Assembly (NCBI GenBank): GCA_002731195.1
Contig: PCAI01000018.1
Span: 32,797 to 41,362, forward strand
Length of the DNA stretch: 8,566 nt
DNA from: Methanobacteriota archaeon
GTDB lineage: Archaea; Thermoplasmatota; Poseidoniia; Poseidoniales; Thalassarchaeaceae
Direction: 5' to 3'
The position numbers and the translations under genes were made by a program. A model generated the notes under the pieces. That model was given only the letters and a program-made list of their open reading frames with translations. It had not been told where the DNA came from and searched no databases. Of the stretch, positions 1-6,980 are shown piece by piece; positions within the stretch are counted from its first letter, which is position 1; the number at the start of each line of letters is the position of its first letter.

Positions 1-96
1 CCTAGTTGTGAGAGGCAACTTAGAATTAGGCCAAGACCAGGCATAAGGGAGTTAGATTGTCCTGCATGTCAAACTTCATTCAATGTCACATTCTAA
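1..96 (+). CDS. C-terminal end of a zinc-ribbon protein (partial, 5' end outside the window)
   Basis: The frame is open from base 1 to a TAA at 94-96 and encodes 31 residues. They contain PSC at residues 2-3 region and CPAC at residues 20-23, with LRIRPRPG between them. The layout (a Cys knuckle, a short basic beta hairpin, a second CPxC knuckle, then a final hydrophobic strand) is that of a small zinc ribbon; the first Cys of the left knuckle would lie just before the window. Such ribbons often close membrane or regulatory proteins in marine Euryarchaeota, where they mediate protein or nucleic-acid contacts. The main body of the protein is not visible, so no function is assigned. It is on the same strand as the coiled-coil gene about 90 bases downstream. 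Confidence 0.6.
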   Translation, partial: PSCERQLRIRPRPGIRELDCPACQTSFNVTF

Positions 97-182
97 AACC
101 TCTAGATGTATTTAACATAGCAAAAACACTACTATCTGATTAATTTCATCCTGCGTACTCAAATATCACAAAAGTTTCGTAG

Positions 183-1304
183 ATGTGGGGATGGGTATTC
201 GTGAGTGAGAGCAAGACACCAGAAAAAGTCGATAATGAGGCTTTAGATGAACTTGCAAACCTTAGAGCACAGCATACACTTTCATCTTCATCATCTAAGG
301 AGTCACTTGCTAGAACTAGAGATAGATTAGATGAAGAATCTAGATTAAGATCAGGGATAAGAAGAGAAAGAAGAATGAGAATTTCAGAGATGTCAGAAAG
401 ACTATCTGGCATGCATGGGGCTATGAGAAAGGCTAATGAAATATTTTTTGAGGACCAAATTCAACAAATTGAAACAGACTTGAGAGCTGAATTAGAAGAT
501 GAATTAGAAAGACTAGAATCAGAGGCTTTAGAGAGAGAAGAAAGGTTACTCCGAGAAGAAATGTTACACCGTCTTAGAAGAGAAGAAAATAGATTGAGAG
601 AACAATTAGATCTCGAGAGAGATAGAAGAATTGAAGCACATTCTTCTAAAGTAAGATCTAGATTAAAAGAAGAAATGGAAATAGAATTTACAAGAAGAAA
701 AGCATTTTTGAGTGAAAGACTAGAATTAGAAGCAACTCAAAATATTGAGCGTATGGAAAGACGTGTTGAGATGGATCTACGGGAATCTATGGAATCTCAG
801 GTACATAGAATGGTAGAGGCATATAGATTAGATCAAGAGATTCAGATGAGAGAAAAACTTTCCAAAGTACGCAGAGCGCGTGAGTCAGAATTAGAAAAAC
901 AAATTAATAATGAACAAAAATCATTAGAAAAGGAAATGATTTCTGATGTTGATATTAGAATTAAAGAATTAGAAGAAGAATCAGAACGAGCAGCTCTTGC
1001 AGAATTAGATCGTAGGTTTCGTTCCGAAAGAGAAACTATGAATATTGCTCTAGCATTACGTAAACAAGAATTAGCATTAGAGAAAGAAGTAGAAATGGAA
1101 CAGAGAGTAGCACTATTTGTTAAAGAAAGAGAACTAGAATTAATGACGAAATTGGAAGAACAATTATCAAAACGAAGTAAACTCTCTGAAAAAGAAATAA
1201 ATGAAGTAATTAAATCGTTAGAATCTGAAATCAAAGTTAAATTAGAATCAATATTAATCGATACACGACAGAGTATGTTGGAAACACATTCTTCAGAAGA
1301 TTAA
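183..1304 (+). CDS. Long coiled-coil protein of unknown function
   Basis: I do not recognise a named family. The product is 373 residues, dominated by Glu, Arg, Leu, Lys and Ser. Its only proline is residue 13 and it has no cysteine, so from about residue 80 to 365 it should form one nearly unbroken helix or coiled coil. Leu/Ile/Met recur at three- and four-residue steps between charged residues. A Ser-rich stretch lies at residues 34-38. There is no signal peptide, membrane segment or globular domain, so it is probably a cytoplasmic fibrous or scaffold protein. The start is uncertain: ATG 183 gives an odd WGWVFV N-terminus, while GTG 201 follows a purine-rich GGGGATGGG and would begin MSESK, which I find more natural. 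The gene converges on a ParA-type ATPase gene and the two stop codons overlap, so a functional link is possible but unproven. Confidence 0.8.
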   Translation: MWGWVFVSESKTPEKVDNEALDELANLRAQHTLSSSSSKESLARTRDRLDEESRLRSGIRRERRMRISEMSERLSGMHGAMRKANEIFFEDQIQQIETDLRAELEDELERLESEALEREERLLREEMLHRLRREENRLREQLDLERDRRIEAHSSKVRSRLKEEMEIEFTRRKAFLSERLELEATQNIERMERRVEMDLRESMESQVHRMVEAYRLDQEIQMREKLSKVRRARESELEKQINNEQKSLEKEMISDVDIRIKELEEESERAALAELDRRFRSERETMNIALALRKQELALEKEVEMEQRVALFVKERELELMTKLEEQLSKRSKLSEKEINEVIKSLESEIKVKLESILIDTRQSMLETHSSED

Positions 1305-2203
1305 CCACTGATTATTTTCTTAATTCTATTATCTACTTCCTTAGCTAATGACCAATAAGATTTGCTGCCTTGATTAGAATCGGTTGGCTTCTGTGTTATT
1401 ACAATAGGTGCTCCTTCCAGCGGCGATTCCGCTATAGATATCGAGCGCTGAATTTGTGTTTTGAATACCCTTTCTCCAAAATGCTTACGTGCCTGTTCTG
1501 CAACAGTTTCACACAACTTGCTTCTTGTTTGAACCATTGTAAGGAGTATCCCAAATAATTTCAGATTAGGATTAACTGCTTTTTGTACGTCTCTAATTGA
1601 ATTCATTAGTTGACTCATACCTTCCAATGCATAAAATTCTGCTTGAATGGGGATTAATACCCATTCCGATGCCGATAATGCATTTATTGTTAATAATCCG
1701 AGTGAAGCAGGAGTATCTATTATGATTAAATCAAAATCATCTTTAATCTTACTAATAGCAATTTTTAACCTATTTTCTCTTCCTATTCTAGTTGCTAAAT
1801 CTATTTCTATACCTGATAAATCAAGATCAGCAGGTAGTAACCATATGTTATTTACTTCAATATTCTTTGGCGGACCCCTCCTTCTTTCTGGATTATGACT
1901 TTTCCAAGCAATTCTCATTGCTCTAGTAATTTTTTGTGGTCCAATGAGATAGTCTGTGAAATCTATCCCTGATCCTTCTATCTCACCTTTAAATAATTCA
2001 TTCATGGTTAATCCAATATTTTTTTTATCTAAGCCGAATGTAGTTGCTACATTTCCTTTAGGATCCAAATCTATCAATAGTACCTTTCTTGGATTAATTC
2101 CTAAACTATTATTCCCATTAGCCAAAGATACAGCTAGATTAACTGCAGTTGTAGTTTTACCACAACCTCCTTTGTGGTTTACACAGGCAACGACAACAGC
2201 CAC
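1301..2203 (-). CDS. ParA/Soj-type deviant Walker ATPase
   Basis: ParA-family ATPases dimerise on ATP, bind DNA or membrane non-specifically, and position chromosomes, plasmids or protein complexes. Counting from GTG 2203 (300 residues), the deviant Walker A motif KGGCGKTT is at 11-18 with the signature Lys11. Walker A' DLDPKGN is at about 44-50 and Walker B IIIDTP at 159-164. The C-terminal half carries the Soj-like region where the usual GILLTM, HFGERVF and SIAESP motifs occur. Two oddities are Lys in place of the usual Gln in DxDPQG and a basic insert near residues 87-112. I chose GTG 2203 because MAVVVACVNHKGG matches the usual ParA N-terminus and AGTAGG precedes it. A TTG at 2242, directly abutting the moxR stop, would add 13 residues. 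No ParB or centromere-like repeat is visible. The gene follows moxR on the same strand and its 3' end overlaps the convergent coiled-coil gene. Confidence 0.92.
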   Translation of the reverse strand: MAVVVACVNHKGGCGKTTTAVNLAVSLANGNNSLGINPRKVLLIDLDPKGNVATTFGLDKKNIGLTMNELFKGEIEGSGIDFTDYLIGPQKITRAMRIAWKSHNPERRRGPPKNIEVNNIWLLPADLDLSGIEIDLATRIGRENRLKIAISKIKDDFDLIIIDTPASLGLLTINALSASEWVLIPIQAEFYALEGMSQLMNSIRDVQKAVNPNLKLFGILLTMVQTRSKLCETVAEQARKHFGERVFKTQIQRSISIAESPLEGAPIVITQKPTDSNQGSKSYWSLAKEVDNRIKKIISG

Positions 2204-2242
2204 ATTGAGCCTACTAGGTAGTCGGTTAATTGTATTGTCCAA

Positions 2243-3229
2243 TTACTGTATTACAGGAACAACAACTTCACCTAAAATCTTCCTCATCACATGTTGTCCA
2301 GTAACGCCTCTAATTTTTGATTCAGGTTTGAGTACTATTCTATGGCTTACGACTTGAAGTGCTATATTCTTTATATCATCTGGTATCACATAATCTCTAC
2401 CATCAATAGCAGCCGAGGCTCTACAAGTTTTGAATAGAGATTGACTAGCACGAGGAGATGCCCCTGTAATTATTCTATGGTCTTCTCTAGTTCTCCAAAC
2501 TAATTCAACGATATATGACATAATGGCAGGATCTACATGAACAGTCTCCAATGCTTTTTGCATTGCTACTACTTTATTCGGTGAAGTAATTTTATCTGTT
2601 TCGTGATCATCCTTTCCACGCAATTTTCTTCTCTGGAGTATTGCTTTTTCTTCTTGACGATTTGGATATCCCATACTCATTTTCATCAAGAAACGATCCA
2701 TTTGTGCTTCTGGCAATGGATATGTCCCTTCTTGCTCAATCGGATTCTGGGTAGCCATAGTAACGAAAGGAGCAGGTAATTTATGAGTAATTCCTTCAAT
2801 AGTAACTTGCTTCTCTTCCATTGCTTCCAAAAGAGCTGCTTGGGTTTTAGGGGGTGCACGATTTATCTCATCCGCTAGAAGAATATTTGTAAAAAGGGGA
2901 CCAGGTCTTAGTTTGAATTCGCCAGCTTGTTGATCATACATATAGGTCCCCATAATGTCAGCAGGTAGCAAATCTGGAGTAAATTGTACTCTCTTAAACT
3001 TACATCCTAACGCTGTAGCAAATGTATTTGCCATCAAAGTTTTTGCTGTACCAGGAACATCTTCTATCAAGATATTTCCATTGGAAAGAATACCAACTGC
3101 AATCCTACGAAGATTTTCTTGTTTACCAATAATGACTTTTGAAACTTCGTTCATTAATGAATTCGATATCTGTGAAACTGTATTTATCAGTTCTCTAGAT
3201 TTAGGATTACTATTATTCCCCATAGTCAT
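2243..3229 (-). CDS. MoxR-family AAA+ ATPase
   Basis: MoxR ATPases are hexameric AAA+ chaperones that mature or remodel partner proteins, often together with VWA-domain proteins. Numbering from GTG 3235, Walker A DVPGTAKT is at 59-66 (the family more often has GVGKT), Walker B ILLADE at 118-123 followed by INRAPPKTQ, sensor 1 ATQNP at 161-165, the DRF arginine element at 180-182, and sensor 2 GASPRAS at 258-264. The full length of about 330 residues is normal. The start is set at ATG 3229 because the strong Shine-Dalgarno GGTGAT directly abuts the GTG at 3235, leaving no spacer, but lies six bases before the ATG. Usual MoxR partners (DUF58, VWA, transglutaminase) are absent; the downstream neighbour is parA and the upstream one aIF5B. 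Its substrate is therefore unknown. Confidence 0.93.
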   Translation of the reverse strand: MTMGNNSNPKSRELINTVSQISNSLMNEVSKVIIGKQENLRRIAVGILSNGNILIEDVPGTAKTLMANTFATALGCKFKRVQFTPDLLPADIMGTYMYDQQAGEFKLRPGPLFTNILLADEINRAPPKTQAALLEAMEEKQVTIEGITHKLPAPFVTMATQNPIEQEGTYPLPEAQMDRFLMKMSMGYPNRQEEKAILQRRKLRGKDDHETDKITSPNKVVAMQKALETVHVDPAIMSYIVELVWRTREDHRIITGASPRASQSLFKTCRASAAIDGRDYVIPDDIKNIALQVVSHRIVLKPESKIRGVTGQHVMRKILGEVVVPVIQ

Positions 3230-3235
3230 TGCCAC

Positions 3236-3241
3236 ATCACC
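3236..3241 (-). promoter_or_regulatory. Shine-Dalgarno site deciding the moxR start
   Basis: Read on the minus strand this is GGTGAT, complementary to the archaeal 16S rRNA tail. It touches the GTG at 3235 with no spacer but stands six bases from the ATG at 3229, favouring the ATG. Confidence 0.7.
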
Positions 3242-3309
3242 AATAATATAAGCCCACTTTATTCACTACTTGAGTCTTCGGTGTTTATGAACTTCTGTTT
3301 CATCATCAT

Positions 3310-5088
3310 TTATCTCCCCCAAAAATGATTATCTTTACGATGAATAAGCATTAATTCATCTAAAATTTCCTCTTCAACAGATGTTAAATCCATTTTTGTC
3401 AACTTTCTTGCATGAGACTCTGGCACATCAACCAATAACTCATCTCCTTCCTCTATTTGCCTTCCAACAGTCACTCCTTCAATTGAAATTGCAACCTCTG
3501 ATCCCTGCTCAGATTGCTTCATACTATCTTGCCCAGATCTTATCGATTTTATTCTACCAATCCTTTTACCATCTTTTAGTAGCCTTTGTCCGATATGTAT
3601 TTTTCCTCCAAGAACTCTTACGCCCACAACTGCTGGTTTAGATGCTCTGAATGTATGGTCAGGAAGTAATCTTATCCTACCAGGATATACAACATCTTCG
3701 CGATTTTCTTCCTCTATCTCCTTTTTCCTAATTTCTAACCATTCTTCATACTCTTCTAAAATTCTGTAAATTATATCCGAACTGATATACTTAACACTAT
3801 TTTCTGATTTGTCTATTTCAGTTTGCGCATCAATAAGTATATCCGTACTAAATGCCATTATTACTCTGTGAAAAGGATCATGGGACGTTTCTACACTTCT
3901 TACATCTTTTCGACTAACCTTTCCTATAGTGGCACTGCGAATAGGGACTCCAATATTTTGTAATTCTTTTGCTAAAGCCTCAAGTCCCCCGACGGTATCA
4001 GATTTTATACAAACGCCCTCTTCACTTAATTCGATAGATAATTCTGACTCTCTATCTGCCTCTTTTATTGCAATATTCCTTTCTATGTCATTATTTACAA
4101 CTCTTATTGTAGTTCCTGCTAGTACTCCTTCTAAGTTGACCGCACTAATTTTTAAACCGGCTGCAGCATTAACAATATCTGCATCATCCCATCTATTTCC
4201 TGCATCTCTCATCTCACTCATTCCTCGTGGACTAAACATCCCCTTTACTCGTGTAGAGACACCTCCTTCATTCGTGACTAATACTATTTCATCTCCTTTT
4301 TTTATTGACCCTCTGTGTAAAATGATATCTAATGTCCTTCCCAAACCTCTTTCTTCTTTAACTTCTAGAACCGTTCCTTCACCCGATCCTTCGATATCTG
4401 ATAATTTATCGGATAAATAACGTTCCGCTAAACCTATTACTACTGACAATAAATCTTGAATTCCCTCTCCTTCTCTAGCCGATATTGGTACAAGAGCAAT
4501 TTCTTTTGTGAAATCTTTAACTTTATCATATCTTTCTACATTGAAATCATGTTCAGCTAGTTGCCCCACAAGTTTCCAGTATTTTTCTTCAAAGAGTCCT
4601 AATGCGTCTTTCGTTTGTTCTCTTATTGAGAATGCCATGGCCCTATTTTCTTCAGAATGCCAACCATGTATCCGGTCAACTTTATTTGCTGCTAATACAA
4701 AAGGTGTCTTAGAATCTTTTAGAATACGCAAAGATTCTATTGTTTGTGGCTTACATCCTTCTGAAATATCGACTATGAGTATTGCTATATCAGCTAGCGC
4801 ACCTCCTCGAGATCGTAATGCAGAGAACGACTGATGTCCCGGGGTGTCTATGAACAATAATCCAGGTGAATCAAATGTTTTTCCTCCTAGAAGAGGTGCA
4901 CACAAATCATTGAGTATTTTTGCTGGGACTTCTGTAGCACCTATGTGTTGTGTTATTCCCCCTGCTTCTCTATCCATGACAGACGATCTTGATTCACTGC
5001 CCAATGATCTAACATGATCTAATAACGAGGTTTTACCATGATCTACATGACCTAATATTGCAATGATTGGTTGTCTACTTTTTTCCAC
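3310..5088 (-). CDS. infB: Translation initiation factor aIF5B (IF2-like GTPase)
   Basis: aIF5B is the ribosome-dependent GTPase that promotes initiator tRNA placement and subunit joining. All G motifs are visible: G1 GHVDHGKT at 13-20, the switch region GGITQHIGATE at 43-53, G3 DTPGH at 81-85, G4 NKVD at 135-138 and G5 SAR at 203-205. Domain II follows from about residue 230 (EVKEERGLGRTLD), then domain III, then a C-terminal beta barrel and helix ending in HFWGR. The 592 residues match the archaeal short form, without the long N-terminal extension of eukaryotic eIF5B. The start is GTG at 5088, preceded by AGGTGAT at 5092-5098; no in-frame Met precedes the G1 motif. It lies 36 bases after ndk on the same strand, the usual archaeal order. 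Confidence 0.97.
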   Translation of the reverse strand: MEKSRQPIIAILGHVDHGKTSLLDHVRSLGSESRSSVMDREAGGITQHIGATEVPAKILNDLCAPLLGGKTFDSPGLLFIDTPGHQSFSALRSRGGALADIAILIVDISEGCKPQTIESLRILKDSKTPFVLAANKVDRIHGWHSEENRAMAFSIREQTKDALGLFEEKYWKLVGQLAEHDFNVERYDKVKDFTKEIALVPISAREGEGIQDLLSVVIGLAERYLSDKLSDIEGSGEGTVLEVKEERGLGRTLDIILHRGSIKKGDEIVLVTNEGGVSTRVKGMFSPRGMSEMRDAGNRWDDADIVNAAAGLKISAVNLEGVLAGTTIRVVNNDIERNIAIKEADRESELSIELSEEGVCIKSDTVGGLEALAKELQNIGVPIRSATIGKVSRKDVRSVETSHDPFHRVIMAFSTDILIDAQTEIDKSENSVKYISSDIIYRILEEYEEWLEIRKKEIEEENREDVVYPGRIRLLPDHTFRASKPAVVGVRVLGGKIHIGQRLLKDGKRIGRIKSIRSGQDSMKQSEQGSEVAISIEGVTVGRQIEEGDELLVDVPESHARKLTKMDLTSVEEEILDELMLIHRKDNHFWGR

Positions 5089-5091
5089 CTA

Positions 5092-5098
5092 ATCACCT
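5092..5098 (-). promoter_or_regulatory. Shine-Dalgarno site for aIF5B
   Basis: Minus-strand AGGTGAT sits just upstream of the GTG at 5088 and supports this non-ATG start. It lies in the 36-base gap after the ndk stop, consistent with translation from a shared ndk-infB message. Confidence 0.7.
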
Positions 5099-5124
5099 TC
5101 ATAATTCCCACTCATTCTAGATGT

Positions 5125-5571
5125 TCATTCATATATTTGGGACTCAGCATCTCTTTGCCATTCCGAAAGGCCATTTGGAAACCACAATCCTAATTCAAAT
5201 TCAGCAGTTTCTTCACCATCTGAGCCATGAATTATATTGTGTCCGATGTCCATAGCAAAATCACCACGTATCGTTCCCGGTGATGCCTCTCTGCCATTTG
5301 TAGGGCCAATAATGTTCCTTGCTACGGAAATTGCTTCAACACCTGTCCATGCCATAGCAACAACAGGTCCTGATGTTATAAATTCAATCAATCCAGAATA
5401 GAATGGTCGTTCTTTATGTACAGCATAATGAGCCTCTGCAATTTCATTAGAAGGAATTAACTGCCTTAAACCTACTAACCTCAATCCTTTATTTTCAAAA
5501 CGAGTAATTATTTCGCCAACTAAACCCCTTTGAACTCCGTCTGGCTTTATCATAATGTAAGTGGTCTGCAT
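5125..5571 (-). CDS. ndk: Nucleoside diphosphate kinase
   Basis: Ndk transfers the gamma phosphate of ATP to nucleoside diphosphates through a phosphohistidine, balancing the NTP and dNTP pools in the cytoplasm. Counting from ATG 5571 (148 residues), MIKPDGVQRGLVGEI is at 7-21 with the ATP-phosphate Lys at 9. The Kpn-loop region GPTN..EASPGTIRGDF spans 89-105, and the active-site NIIHGSD spans 112-118 with the phosphorylated His at 115. ATG 5571 gives the usual short N-terminus MQTTYIMIKPDG. ATG 5580 would add three residues, and neither start has a good Shine-Dalgarno. An in-frame stop lies a short way upstream. The gene is divergent from the lipoprotein gene, so it likely has its own promoter in the 5581-5684 gap instead of relying on the ribosomal-protein genes. 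Confidence 0.96.
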   Translation of the reverse strand: MQTTYIMIKPDGVQRGLVGEIITRFENKGLRLVGLRQLIPSNEIAEAHYAVHKERPFYSGLIEFITSGPVVAMAWTGVEAISVARNIIGPTNGREASPGTIRGDFAMDIGHNIIHGSDGEETAEFELGLWFPNGLSEWQRDAESQIYE

Positions 5572-5614
5572 GCTTTCCATATTCTGCCCGACAAACCACC
5601 CCTATTTCAACGCA

Positions 5615-5632
5615 AAGTACAACTTGGTACTT
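5615..5632. repeat. Inverted repeat in the ndk/lipoprotein divergent gap
   Basis: AAGTAC at 5615-5620 and GTACTT at 5627-5632 form a perfect 6-base inverted repeat around a 6-base centre. It lies between the two divergent starts, where an operator would be expected. The arms are short, so chance is a fair explanation. Confidence 0.35.
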
Positions 5633-5654
5633 CTCACGCCCAAAGAGCCGAATT

Positions 5655-5670
5655 ATTGATTTATTATTAC
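5655..5670. promoter_or_regulatory. AT-rich, possibly bidirectional promoter region
   Basis: A run of A/T (TTGATTTATTATTA) sits about 15-30 bases before the lipoprotein ATG at 5685 and, read the other way, about 85-100 bases before the ndk start. It could supply a TATA element for either gene. There is no exact match to a consensus TATA box, so this is tentative. Confidence 0.3.
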
Positions 5671-5684
5671 TATCTCGTAGGTAT

Positions 5685-6143
5685 ATGAGAAGTTTGGCGA
5701 TTCTACTTACTATTGTAATTCTGACATCCGGATGTCTATCAAATGTAGAGGACACTATAAATCCTGAAAAAGAACTTTTTGATGATACTATCTTCATAGA
5801 TGAAGATGAACATATGAAATTAACTTGGACAATTGATAGTGTTAGAACAATACGTATTAATTTGGATTTATTAGAAGGCCCTAATATTGATTTGTATACG
5901 ATGAGTGAAACAAACTATGAATCATACAAAGATTGTGAGGCATTTAATTACATTACACAACTTAGTGATCCAGATACTTCGAATGTAAATATTGAGTTTA
6001 ATACTGATGAAGGAACATATGTAACGGTAATTGACAATACCGATTGTGGCGATGCACAGCCTCCTGAACAAGGTTCAGGAAATCCTTTGGTTGCAGATGA
6101 AAATGATAGAGCAAGAGTAGAATATAGAATTACTGCCCAATAA
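5685..6143 (+). CDS. Small secreted lipoprotein, PPC-like beta-rich domain
   Basis: The 152-residue product opens with a lipoprotein signal: MRS, a hydrophobic core at residues 4-13, and the lipobox LTSGC with the predicted lipidated Cys at 17. The mature part is acidic and rich in beta-prone stretches. Its pattern (NIDLYTMSETNY at about 67-78, then GTYVTVIDNTDCG at 110-122 and a closing VEYRIT strand) resembles the beta-sandwich called bacterial pre-peptidase C-terminal (PPC). That similarity is by eye only. Cys84 and Cys121 could form a disulfide outside the membrane. ATG 5685 is preceded by a weak TAGGTAT. It lies on the plus strand between ndk and the L24e gene, both on the minus strand, and its stop is only seven bases from that of L24e. 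It may be a surface-anchored binding protein; the ligand is unknown. Confidence 0.85.
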   Translation: MRSLAILLTIVILTSGCLSNVEDTINPEKELFDDTIFIDEDEHMKLTWTIDSVRTIRINLDLLEGPNIDLYTMSETNYESYKDCEAFNYITQLSDPDTSNVNIEFNTDEGTYVTVIDNTDCGDAQPPEQGSGNPLVADENDRARVEYRITAQ

Positions 6144-6150
6144 ATATTCT

Positions 6151-6342
6151 TTATTTGATTCCGCCCTTTTCATAGCGTTGGGTCCATTTCATTCTTCTAG
6201 GATTACGTTTTAGTTTAAGTGAATTTTTTCTTGCTTTACTATCCTTGAACCACAATACCGAACCATCTCTTCGGACAAACATCATTCCTGTACCAGGTTC
6301 TATTTCTTCATGACTGAAGCTACAAATTCTTCTTTCCGGCAT
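6151..6342 (-). CDS. rpl24e: Ribosomal protein L24e lacking most zinc ligands
   Basis: L24e is a small protein of the archaeal large subunit. The 63-residue product has the family signatures IEPGTG at 14-19, RRDGSV at 24-29 and LKLKRNPRRMKWT near 42-54. The standard family has a CxxC...CxxxC zinc ribbon. Here only Cys7 remains: the second position is Ser10 and the two in the FCxxKC segment read Lys33 and Ala37. The fold is probably kept without zinc. ATG 6342 has a clear Shine-Dalgarno, AGGTG, overlapping the S28e stop region, so translation is likely coupled to S28e. It is followed by the convergent lipoprotein gene instead of ndk. Confidence 0.93.
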   Translation of the reverse strand: MPERRICSFSHEEIEPGTGMMFVRRDGSVLWFKDSKARKNSLKLKRNPRRMKWTQRYEKGGIK

Positions 6343-6350
6343 TAAAACAC

Positions 6351-6569
6351 CTACCTGGTTCCTAAGCGACGAGCTTCTCTTCCTGTGTCTCTGAGCATCA
6401 ATATGTCTCCTATTCTTATTGGACCAACTACATTTCTAGCTATAATTCTCCCAATGTCTCTTGGATTATTTGAGTCATTGACTCTTACTTTCACTTGAGT
6501 TGCTTCACCAGTCATACCGGTTCTTCCTACAATTTCAACAACTTCTGCAGGCCATGCTTCTTTTGCCAT
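6351..6569 (-). CDS. rps28e: Ribosomal protein S28e
   Basis: S28e is a small OB-fold protein of the archaeal and eukaryotic 30S/40S subunit, near the mRNA exit. The 72-residue product carries the family hallmarks: AEVVEIVGRTGMTGEATQVK at about 8-27, GRIIARNVVGPIRIGDIL at 40-57, and the conserved C-terminus LRDTGREARRLG. The length is typical. ATG 6569 is preceded by GGAGAG on the minus strand. It sits between L7Ae and L24e with short gaps (23 and 8 bases), the normal archaeal gene order, so all three are likely on one message. Confidence 0.97.
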   Translation of the reverse strand: MAKEAWPAEVVEIVGRTGMTGEATQVKVRVNDSNNPRDIGRIIARNVVGPIRIGDILMLRDTGREARRLGTR

Positions 6570-6592
6570 ATTTCATCTCTCCTAAGTTAAAT

Positions 6593-6973
6593 TTAGTTTG
6601 ATAACGTTTCAAAGTGGCCCTTTATCTCATCAAACCTATCTTTAGCATCTTTTTCCATAGTCATTATTGCTACTGCAGCTGTTTTTGTTCCAGTACTCAT
6701 TCCAGCAGCTTCAGCAAGATATGTTTGATCGGCAACATAGATATATGGTATCTCTTTTTCTTTACAAATCATTGGTATATGGGCCAATAATTCGCCAGGA
6801 CTAACATTTTCTGCCATCACTATCATGAGAGCAGTACCTCTCTCTGCAGCTTTAGTAACTTCATTAGCACCCTTTTTTAGACGACCTCGTTCATTTTTAC
6901 CAATGGACTTCACCATTTCATAGACTGACTCTTGTATGTCTTGGGGGGTTTCAAAAGATATATGTACACTCAT
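6593..6973 (-). CDS. rpl7ae: Ribosomal protein L7Ae
   Basis: L7Ae binds RNA kink-turns. It is part of the large subunit and of the C/D and H/ACA guide RNPs and, in many archaea, RNase P. The 126-residue product shows LKKGANEVTKAAERG at 32-46, whose NEVTK segment (37-41) contacts the kink-turn, followed by IVMAENVSPGELLAHIP and the core EIPYIYV. Length and motif order are normal for the archaeal protein. ATG 6973 has a strong Shine-Dalgarno (AGGAGA, 6981-6986) seven bases upstream. It is the first gene of the S28e-L24e group and has a TATA-like box upstream at 7017-7024. Confidence 0.97.
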   Translation of the reverse strand: MSVHISFETPQDIQESVYEMVKSIGKNERGRLKKGANEVTKAAERGTALMIVMAENVSPGELLAHIPMICKEKEIPYIYVADQTYLAEAAGMSTGTKTAAVAIMTMEKDAKDRFDEIKGHFETLSN

Positions 6974-6980
6974 TAGATAA

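Noticed and set aside
842..1234. Minus-strand open frame of 130 codons inside the coiled-coil gene
   Set aside because: It is the antisense shadow of Glu/Arg/Leu-rich codons, giving a Ser/Asn/Leu-rich product with no family features.
1290..1300. TCTTCAGAAGA palindrome near the coiled-coil/parA convergent stops, considered as a terminator
   Set aside because: A single-base centre cannot form a stable hairpin and it lies inside coding sequence, with no T run after it.
3259..3309. 16-residue reading frame (starting with three Met codons) between infB and moxR, beginning directly after the infB stop
   Set aside because: Too short, no Shine-Dalgarno of its own and no recognisable peptide; probably chance in the intergenic gap, though translational coupling cannot be excluded.
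3929..4420. Plus-strand open frame of 163 codons inside infB
   Set aside because: Antisense to the well-supported aIF5B domains II and III; Ser/Pro/Leu-rich composition typical of a shadow frame.
5495..5797. Minus-strand frame of 100 codons spanning the ndk start and the lipoprotein signal peptide
   Set aside because: Overlaps two well-supported genes in other frames and shows no recognisable motif.
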